From Megasphaera sp. UBA5897 (GTDB lineage: Bacteria > Bacillota > Negativicutes > Veillonellales > Megasphaeraceae): DNA of 11,268 nucleotides. The translations under genes were made by a program, and so were the position numbers. The stretch covers positions 1 through 11,268 of the forward strand of contig DJEN01000087.1 of assembly GCA_002431345.1 (NCBI GenBank). Direction: 5' to 3'. Below, in pieces: positions 5,618-11,268 of this stretch (its first letter is position 1; every line of letters begins with the position of its first letter). Under the pieces are notes generated by a model. The model saw only the letters and a list, made by a program, of their open reading frames with translations, did no database searches and was not told where the DNA came from.

Positions 5618-6466
5618 ATGAAAAAACAAACCGGCTATTTAAACGAACCACTAAAACTTTTCTATCTATTGGACAAGAAAGACTGGGAATGTCCGTATCA
5701 TTATCATGGATTTGATAAAATCATGCTCTTTCTGCAGGGCCATGTAACGTATGAAATAGAAGGCCATTCCTATGCGCTGCAGCCCTACGACATCGTCGTC
5801 GTCCGTGCAGGCCAAATGCATCGTCCCATTATCCATGAAGACAGGGTATATGAACGCATCATTGCCTACATTTCTTCTGACTACCTGCAGCAGTATGAGC
5901 AGCAGGGCTGTCACTTGACAGCGATTTTCAGCCCGTCTGCAGCTTCGGTTCTGCGGCAGCCTCAAGAAGCAGGCTCTTTATACGGCGTATCCAGTCGGCT
6001 GCGCCAGGCCTGCAATGCAGCGCAGAGTGCACGGCAGCAAGTACTGCAGAAAACCTTATTTTTAGAATTTCTGCTTTACCTGACCGATGCATTGGAAACT
6101 CATCATATCGGTTCTGTCAAAACGGGCCGACAAAACGAAAAAATAGCAGCAATTCTGCAGTATATCCACGAACATATTACAGAAGACTTATCCATTGCTG
6201 CGCTTGCCAGCCAATTATATATTAGTCCGGATTATCTCATGCATCTATTCAAAGAAGAAACCGGACAGTCCATACGAACCTATATCACGGCCAAACGACT
6301 GCTGCTGGCCCGCGAGCTCATGAAAAAGCAGCTGCCGCTGACAACGATTTGCTACGACAGCGGCTTTAAACAATATTCTTCATTTTACAGAGCCTGGAAA
6401 AAACACTACGGTCAATCTCCCAAAAAAGGAATTCCGCATATGGCAAAAGCCCACCTGCTCGAATGA
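5618..6466 (+). CDS. AraC-family transcriptional regulator (cupin + two HTH motifs)
   Basis: This is a 282-aa DNA-binding regulator. AGGGAG (5605-5610) precedes the ATG by 7 bases. Residues about 25-80 form an AraC-type sensor cupin with HYHGFDKIMLFLQG (28-41), YEIEGHSYALQPYDIVVV (45-62) and GQMHRP (65-70). The pair of His at 28 and 30 and His68 could hold a ligand or metal. Residues about 175-270 are the AraC DNA-binding domain. The first helix-turn-helix is SIAALASQLYISPDYLMHLF (192-211), with the GQSIRTYITAKRL linker helix (216-228). The second is LTTICYDSGFKQYSSFYRAWKKHYG (241-265). It is divergent from dapF (136 bases between starts), though nothing ties it to lysine. Its ligand and targets cannot be told from the sequence; such cupin AraC proteins often sense sugars or small effectors. 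Confidence 0.93.
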   Translation: MKKQTGYLNEPLKLFYLLDKKDWECPYHYHGFDKIMLFLQGHVTYEIEGHSYALQPYDIVVVRAGQMHRPIIHEDRVYERIIAYISSDYLQQYEQQGCHLTAIFSPSAASVLRQPQEAGSLYGVSSRLRQACNAAQSARQQVLQKTLFLEFLLYLTDALETHHIGSVKTGRQNEKIAAILQYIHEHITEDLSIAALASQLYISPDYLMHLFKEETGQSIRTYITAKRLLLARELMKKQLPLTTICYDSGFKQYSSFYRAWKKHYGQSPKKGIPHMAKAHLLE

Positions 6467-6483
6467 GCACGATGGGCTTTTTT
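6445..6483. terminator. Terminator shared by the araC-type gene and the hydratase, overlapping the stop codon
   Basis: AAAAGCCCA (6445-6453) pairs with TGGGCTTTT (6473-6481), and inner GCTC (6457-6460) pairs with GAGC (6465-6468). T's run to 6483. The regulator's TGA stop (6464-6466) lies inside the hairpin. The mirrored A run on the left lets it also end the leftward hydratase transcript, which stops at 6492. Confidence 0.88.
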
Positions 6484-6491
6484 ATCTTGAT

Positions 6492-8774
6492 TTATCTGTT
6501 TCGATTATAATTAATCAAGCATCCTGCTTTGACAATTTTCTTTTCATCTTCTGTCATATCAGCTATATATAACGATATTTCCTGCAGCGTATTGCCGACT
6601 ACATATGCCTTTATATTTTTCATATCGCCGTCCAAAGCTTTTTTGATATGTGGCACATAGATATAATCGCCAACTTCAAAGGAAGCATCTTCCTTCATTT
6701 GAAACGGCAGCATGCCCCAGTTTATAACATTGGAACGATATCGCTTTGTCGCATATTCTTTACAGATGTTTGCCAGTCCGCCCAGGACACGCTGACAGCT
6801 GGCTGCTTGTTCACGAGCCGATCCGTCTCCGGGTTTGACGCAGTAAATCATGCTGCCAATTTCCACTTGAGACATATCTGCATCTGCAAATTTTTCTTTT
6901 ATTTTGGCAAATACTGTTTTTAGATGCGAATCGATACTTGCCGGACATTCGCCTGCCATCCGCGCCCGTTCTGCTACGTCTACATCTTTAGCACGTCCTA
7001 CATAATCAGGATCGCGCCGTGACAAGGTAAATTCAGCCAAGCCTAACGGATTGGAACGATATGACGAAGTTTCTCCGGAAGGAATCAATTCATCGGTAGT
7101 GGTGACCGGATCCATAATTTTCGAGCAGACTTTAAGCAAAATGTTGTCAGCCAATGCTTCCATGGACGGCCAGTCTTTGATGTTCGGCCCGTAAACCAGC
7201 GGCGTCTGGGTTTCCGCTTTGCCAAATCCTTGATATACGCGAGATTCATACGACGTGTTATCGTATTCATAAGGAACTTCTTTATAATCGTCCATATACC
7301 CTTCGGCAGAGGTCAATACACCGCCGTTAGCCGCTGTCGCCGCAATAGAGCGGGCATCCATCAGCGCAACTGCCGAGAACTGTCCATTGCCCGGTTTGGA
7401 GCCTTCACGATTCGGGAAATTACGCGTCGTATGGCGAATACTGAAGGCATTATTTGCCGGCGTATCTCCGGCGCCAAAACACGGCCCGCAGAATGCTGTT
7501 TTCATAATAGCACCGGCAGCCATTAAGTCTGCTGCCGCACCTTTGCGTACCAAATCCATATATACAGGCATAGACGATGGATATACATCCAGCGTAAAGA
7601 CGCCGTTGCCGCAGCTGGCATGTTTTAAAATGTGAGCCGCTGCCATGACGTTGCTGTAATTGCCGCCGGCACAGCCAGCGATAATTCCCTGCTGTACATG
7701 CAGTTTGCCGTTTACGATTTTGTCCGTCAAGCTAAACGGTATACTTTTATTGCTCATCCGGCTTTTAATATTTTCTTCTGTTTCATGTAAAATATCAGCC
7801 AAATTATCATTCAATTCATCAATGGTAAAGGCATTGCTCGGATGCATCGGCATAGCAATCATCGGTTTAATCGTACTGAGATCGATGTAAATCATGCCGT
7901 CATAATATGCAATATCAGCAGGATTCAATTCTTTATAATCTTGAGGACGGCCGTGCTGCGTTAAGTAGGCTTTTGTATCTTCGTCCGTGCGCCATACAGA
8001 AGACAGACACGTTGTTTCTGTCGTCATGACATCTACGCTGTTGCGGTAATCCGTAGACATAGACGCCACGCCCGGTCCGACAAATTCCATTACTTTATTT
8101 TTGACGTAGCCGTTTTTAAATACAGCGCCAACAATCGCGATGGCAATATCATGCGGACCTACAGCCGGATTGGGTTTACCTGTCAAGTATACGCCGACAA
8201 CGCCAGGATACGCTACGTCATACGTATCGCACAGCAGCTGTTTTACAAGTTCACCGCCACCTTCGCCGACAGCCATCGTACCCAGCGCGCCATAGCGGGT
8301 ATGGCTGTCCGAGCCGATAATCATTTTGCCGCATCCTGCCATTTTTTCGCGCATGTACTGATGTATAACTGCCACATGCGGGGGAACAAAAATACCGCCG
8401 TATTTTTTAGCTGCAGACAAACCAAATACATGGTCATCTTCATTAATGGTACCGCCAACTGCACAAAGCGAATTATGGCAGTTGGTCAGCACATACGGCA
8501 GAGGAAACTTCTCCATACCGGAAGCTTTTGCCGTCTGAATAATGCCGACAAACGTAATATCATGGGATGCCATGGCATCAAATTTAATTTTCAAGTGTTC
8601 CATATTGTCTGCTGTATTGTGCGCTTTCAAAATGGAATACGCGATGGTTCCCTTCCGAGCTTCATCCCGGTTTGGCTTCTTTCCAGTAAGTTGTTCTATT
8701 TTAGCCGCTTCTTGTTCTGGTACAATTTCTGTACCATGAATCAAATACGCGCCTCCTCCATACAATTGAATCAT
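6492..8774 (-). CDS. Aconitase-family hydratase (YbhJ-like); probable functional aconitase
   Basis: This is a 760-aa 4Fe-4S hydro-lyase. The frame is open to 8846, but the start at 8774 has AGGAGG 8 bases upstream and gives the family's beginning (MIQLYGGGAYLIHGTEI). Aconitase marks are GSDSHTRYGALGTMAVGEGG (154-173), cluster ligands Cys368 (AGCAGGN) and Cys429/Cys432 (CGPCFG), RNFPNREGSKPGNGQ (451-465), and the C-terminal swivel block YRSNVINWGMLPFQ (679-692). Overall it looks like the 'putative hydratase' YbhJ lineage rather than classical AcnA/AcnB, which are about 890 and 860 aa. In the TCA cycle aconitase isomerises citrate to isocitrate. Placement divergent from citrate synthase and isocitrate dehydrogenase argues that this protein does that here. 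Other hydratase substrates cannot be excluded from sequence alone. All iron-sulfur ligands are present, so oxygen sensitivity is expected. Confidence 0.9.
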   Translation of the reverse strand: MIQLYGGGAYLIHGTEIVPEQEAAKIEQLTGKKPNRDEARKGTIAYSILKAHNTADNMEHLKIKFDAMASHDITFVGIIQTAKASGMEKFPLPYVLTNCHNSLCAVGGTINEDDHVFGLSAAKKYGGIFVPPHVAVIHQYMREKMAGCGKMIIGSDSHTRYGALGTMAVGEGGGELVKQLLCDTYDVAYPGVVGVYLTGKPNPAVGPHDIAIAIVGAVFKNGYVKNKVMEFVGPGVASMSTDYRNSVDVMTTETTCLSSVWRTDEDTKAYLTQHGRPQDYKELNPADIAYYDGMIYIDLSTIKPMIAMPMHPSNAFTIDELNDNLADILHETEENIKSRMSNKSIPFSLTDKIVNGKLHVQQGIIAGCAGGNYSNVMAAAHILKHASCGNGVFTLDVYPSSMPVYMDLVRKGAAADLMAAGAIMKTAFCGPCFGAGDTPANNAFSIRHTTRNFPNREGSKPGNGQFSAVALMDARSIAATAANGGVLTSAEGYMDDYKEVPYEYDNTSYESRVYQGFGKAETQTPLVYGPNIKDWPSMEALADNILLKVCSKIMDPVTTTDELIPSGETSSYRSNPLGLAEFTLSRRDPDYVGRAKDVDVAERARMAGECPASIDSHLKTVFAKIKEKFADADMSQVEIGSMIYCVKPGDGSAREQAASCQRVLGGLANICKEYATKRYRSNVINWGMLPFQMKEDASFEVGDYIYVPHIKKALDGDMKNIKAYVVGNTLQEISLYIADMTEDEKKIVKAGCLINYNRNR

Positions 8775-9087
8775 GGGTTTAGCCTCCTCTGCACAGCCCC
8801 AAAGACTGTTGTATCGTAGCAATTTCTCATACAGAAATTTATGCAATCAAATTTCACATTATAAAATTTTTCTGCATTCACCTCATATTATATCATAATT
8901 ATTCTTATTATGACTAGCCTTGCCTCTTTCTTTTTCTCATTATTTTTATTTTATTTTTATCTTAACTATGCTATAATAACTTATAATTTGCAAGAAGAGC
9001 CGCCGTCTTGTTCGTAAAGAATTTTTATGAATATCACGGAATAATTAACAATGGACATTTATCCTTGCAGGAAAGAGAGGAATCACT
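8775..9087. promoter_or_regulatory. Divergent control region between the hydratase and citrate synthase
   Basis: This AT-rich 313-base region has no gene. For the leftward hydratase, a TATAAT lies on the - strand at 8887-8892. For rightward gltA, two TATAAT boxes lie at 8972-8977 and 8982-8987, without convincing -35 boxes. A perfect dyad CATAAT-N7-ATTATG (8894-8912) sits just upstream of the hydratase -10. A second short repeat, CAAGA (8991-8995) with TCTTG (9006-9010), lies just after the gltA -10. These are plausible operator sites for shared control of the pathway. The boxes are seen; the roles are inferred. Confidence 0.5.
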
Positions 9088-10431
9088 TTGGACAAAAATA
9101 TTTACTTAGCCCAGTTCTATGGAAAATCACAGAATTATACCCAGATTCCCCGTGAATGGTACTCAAAATACGGTGTAAAACGAGGCCTGCGCAATGAAGA
9201 CCACACGGGTGTACTTGTCGGGCTGACTCGCATCGCCGATGTTGTCGGTTATCAGCGTGACGCTTCTGGGAATAAAGTCAATTGTGATGGCGTACTCTAT
9301 TATCGCGGCATCGATATTCGCGATTTAGTTAAAAAAGAGAAATATAACGGCTATTTATATGAAGAAGCCAGCTTCCTCTTGCTATTTGGGTATTTACCGT
9401 CTCATAACGAACTGCACGCATTCTGCAATGTACTGCAGGACGGGTATGACCTGCCGGATGATTTCTTGGAAATGAATCTTCTGCGTCTTCCCGGCAAAAA
9501 CTTGATGAATAAATTACAGCACGCATTACTGACATTATACAATTATGACCCCGATCCGGATAATACGGACGTATACCAGACGCTTCGCAAAGGACTGAAT
9601 ATCATGAGCAAGCTTCCGTCTATTGCCGTCTATGCCTATATGTCCAAAATTCACTATTATCATCGGAAAAGCCTTGTCATTCATTATCCGCGCAAAGACT
9701 ATTCTACAGCAGAAAATATCTTATCTATGCTGCGTCCTGACAGCAAATTTACAGCACAGGAAGCACAACTTCTCGACCTGCTCCTGTTTCTCCATGCAGA
9801 TCACGGCGGCGGCACCAACTCCACCTTTACCAATGTCGTCGTTTCTTCGACCAACACCGATATTTATTCCAGCATGGCAAGTTCTGTCGGCGCATTGAAA
9901 GGACCGCGCCACGGCGGTGCCAATGTACGTACATCCATCATGATGGAAAATATTATCGATGCTATCGGTACAAAAGCCACAGACAGCCAAATCAAAGGGA
10001 TTATACAAAAAATTTTGGATAAAAAATTTAAAGACAATACAGACGGTCTTGTCTACGGTTTTGGTCACGCTGTATATACGCTGTCCGATCCCCGTGCGGA
10101 AATCATGCGGCATTACTGCGGCAAACTGGCTAAAGAAAAAGGCATGGAAGATATTTTCAACTTCTACAATCATTTCGAACGCATTGCCACTAAAGTATTG
10201 ACCGAAAAAACAGGCATGGATATTTGCAGCAACGTCGATTATTACAGCGGCTTTGCCTATCATATGCTCGGCATTCCCCGCGATTTGTATACGCCGCTCT
10301 TTGTAATCAGCCGTATGGTCGGCTGGCTGGCTCACAATATCGAACATAAACTGTATGATAATCGGATTGTCCGCCCGGCTGCCAAATACGTTGGCGATTT
10401 AATGGACTATATACCTATGGAGGATAGATAA
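9088..10431 (+). CDS. gltA: Citrate synthase (TTG start)
   Basis: This is a 447-aa enzyme that condenses oxaloacetate with acetyl-CoA to give citrate. The start is TTG, with GAGAGG (9075-9080) 7 bases upstream; no better ATG exists near it. The catalytic triad is visible: His275 in GPRHGG (273-277), His327 in GFGHAVY (324-330) and Asp384 in SNVDYYSG (381-388). Other blocks are YYRGIDI (71-77), HADHGGGTNSTF (236-247) and TLSDPR (331-336). This is the ordinary citrate (Si)-synthase/methylcitrate synthase fold and not the Re-citrate synthase seen in some anaerobes. The N-terminal region, with WYSKYGVKRGLRNEDHTGVL (24-43), resembles the roughly 450-aa citrate synthases of Firmicutes. Its stop is one base before the icd start, so the two form an operon. 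With the divergent hydratase it makes the oxidative branch to 2-oxoglutarate and glutamate. Confidence 0.95.
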   Translation: MDKNIYLAQFYGKSQNYTQIPREWYSKYGVKRGLRNEDHTGVLVGLTRIADVVGYQRDASGNKVNCDGVLYYRGIDIRDLVKKEKYNGYLYEEASFLLLFGYLPSHNELHAFCNVLQDGYDLPDDFLEMNLLRLPGKNLMNKLQHALLTLYNYDPDPDNTDVYQTLRKGLNIMSKLPSIAVYAYMSKIHYYHRKSLVIHYPRKDYSTAENILSMLRPDSKFTAQEAQLLDLLLFLHADHGGGTNSTFTNVVVSSTNTDIYSSMASSVGALKGPRHGGANVRTSIMMENIIDAIGTKATDSQIKGIIQKILDKKFKDNTDGLVYGFGHAVYTLSDPRAEIMRHYCGKLAKEKGMEDIFNFYNHFERIATKVLTEKTGMDICSNVDYYSGFAYHMLGIPRDLYTPLFVISRMVGWLAHNIEHKLYDNRIVRPAAKYVGDLMDYIPMEDR

Positions 10432-10432
10432 G

Positions 10433-11268
10433 ATGAAGACAATTACTGTATTTAAGGGCGACGGCATCGGCCCGGAAATTACAGATGCCGTTATTGATAT
10501 TTTAAAAGCAGCTCACGCACCGCTTGACTATGAATTCTTCAATGTCGGTGCTGCCGAATACGAACGAAACGGCGCACTTATCCCAGAAGAAGCATTTCAG
10601 TCCTTTGAAAAAACACATCTTTTGTTAAAATCCCCTATTACCACGCCTATCGGCAAAGGCTTTCGTTCACTCAACGTAACGCTGCGCAAAAAATATGACC
10701 TGTATGCCAATATTCGCCCGGCTAAATCCAATGCTGCCGTACCGACGCCATTTCCGAATGTAGACATTGTCACCTTCCGCGAAAACACAGAAGGCTTGTA
10801 TGTCGGCGTTGAATATAAAATTAACGAAGATACTGTTCATGCCATTAAAATTATTACACGCAAAGCCAGTGAACGCATTATTCGGGCGGCATTTGAATAT
10901 GCCGTTTCCCACAACCGCAAAAAAGTAACCTGCGTTCATAAAGCCAATATCTTAAAAATGACAGACGGCATGTTTCTCGATATTTTCAAAGCCATTGCCA
11001 AAGAATATCCGCAGATTGAAAGTGATGACAAAATCGTTGACAACACCTGCATGCAGCTCGTTATGCATCCGGAAACGATGGATGTCATCGTTACGCCCAA
11101 CCTCTACGGAGATATTTTATCAGACCTTACCAGCGGTCTTATCGGCGGCTTAGGTCTTATGCCTTCCATGAATATCGGTGATGACTATGCTATGTTTGAA
11201 GCCGTTCACGGCAGCGCGCCGGATATTGCAGGCAAACACATTGCCAACCCAACGGCACTGCTTTGGTC
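10433..11268 (+). CDS. icd: Isocitrate dehydrogenase, NAD-type, 3' end outside the window
   Basis: The first 278 codons are present and the frame is open at the window edge. The family is about 330-420 aa, so perhaps 50-60 residues or more are missing. GGAGG (10419-10423) inside the end of gltA is 9 bases before the ATG. The beta-decarboxylating dehydrogenase fold is clear: FKGDGIGPEIT (7-17). The substrate loop SLNVTLRKKYDLYANIRP (79-96) has S79, N81, R85 and R95. ENTEGLYVG (117-125), with Tyr123, and VHKANILKMTDG (168-179), with the catalytic Lys170, follow. Metal-binding Asp residues lie in NLYGDILSD (223-231). The SxN pattern of the loop favours isocitrate over isopropylmalate or homoisocitrate. 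The cofactor loop reads HGSAPDIAGKHIANP, with Asp264-Ile265 where NADP enzymes carry Lys-Tyr, so NAD is predicted. It makes 2-oxoglutarate, CO2 and NADH. Confidence 0.93.
   Translation, partial: MKTITVFKGDGIGPEITDAVIDILKAAHAPLDYEFFNVGAAEYERNGALIPEEAFQSFEKTHLLLKSPITTPIGKGFRSLNVTLRKKYDLYANIRPAKSNAAVPTPFPNVDIVTFRENTEGLYVGVEYKINEDTVHAIKIITRKASERIIRAAFEYAVSHNRKKVTCVHKANILKMTDGMFLDIFKAIAKEYPQIESDDKIVDNTCMQLVMHPETMDVIVTPNLYGDILSDLTSGLIGGLGLMPSMNIGDDYAMFEAVHGSAPDIAGKHIANPTALLW

Noticed and set aside
8151..8819. A 222-codon open frame on the + strand
   Set aside because: It is antisense to the N-terminal part of the hydratase and the composition is shadow-like.
8775..8846. An upstream start for the hydratase adding 24 residues
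   Set aside because: The extension has no family similarity that I can see, while the start at 8774 has AGGAGG at ideal spacing and the family N-terminus.
9721..10347. A 208-codon open frame on the - strand
   Set aside because: It is the antisense of the conserved catalytic part of citrate synthase and has no recognisable features.
1..11268. CRISPR arrays, insertion sequences, defence islands, tRNA or rRNA genes
   Set aside because: No repeats with regular spacers, transposase-like frames, terminal repeats or RNA gene signatures were found; the content is ordinary chromosomal metabolism and stress genes.

Overview
The window looks like chromosomal DNA of an anaerobic Firmicute of the Negativicutes type, with Megasphaera/Dialister-like relatives the best guess. 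The reasons are moderate GC, strong AGGAGG ribosome sites, a CIRCE element, a SAM-I riboswitch, an SfsA-DUF123 fusion and a glutamate-type half TCA cycle. The genus assignment is an impression from protein style, not a database result. No mobile element, CRISPR array, tRNA or rRNA was seen.

Layout. (1) 1-2176, rightward: a sulfur-linked transport unit. A predicted promoter is followed by a 23-codon reading frame with four consecutive Cys codons. Next come a canonical SAM-I riboswitch with terminator and a visible antiterminator, a YeiH-family ('putative sulfate exporter') membrane protein of 491 aa, and a 73-aa protein with one membrane segment. A bidirectional terminator closes the unit. (2) 2207-3346, leftward: sfsA fused to a GIY-YIG-like DUF123 domain. 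(3) 3395-4563, leftward: two tandem small heat-shock proteins driven from a near-consensus promoter whose -35 box lies in the spacer of a perfect CIRCE operator. (4) 4583-5481, leftward: dapF (diaminopimelate epimerase) and its terminator. (5) 5618-6483, rightward: an AraC-family regulator whose stop codon lies inside its own terminator hairpin. (6) 6492-11268: an aconitase-family hydratase (leftward) divergent from citrate synthase and NAD-type isocitrate dehydrogenase (rightward; the last is cut by the window end).

How it works together. The gltA-icd pair plus the divergent hydratase encode acetyl-CoA + oxaloacetate -> citrate -> isocitrate -> 2-oxoglutarate, which anaerobes use to make glutamate. 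The hydratase is not a classical AcnA by its look (it resembles the YbhJ type), but its place makes aconitase its most likely job. The first unit is the most interesting: a transporter of unsettled substrate sits under a SAM-sensing riboswitch and behind a poly-Cys leader, as if both ends of the sulfur amino-acid pathway (cysteine and SAM) were read in one 5' region. The heat-shock operon is a clear HrcA target by sequence.
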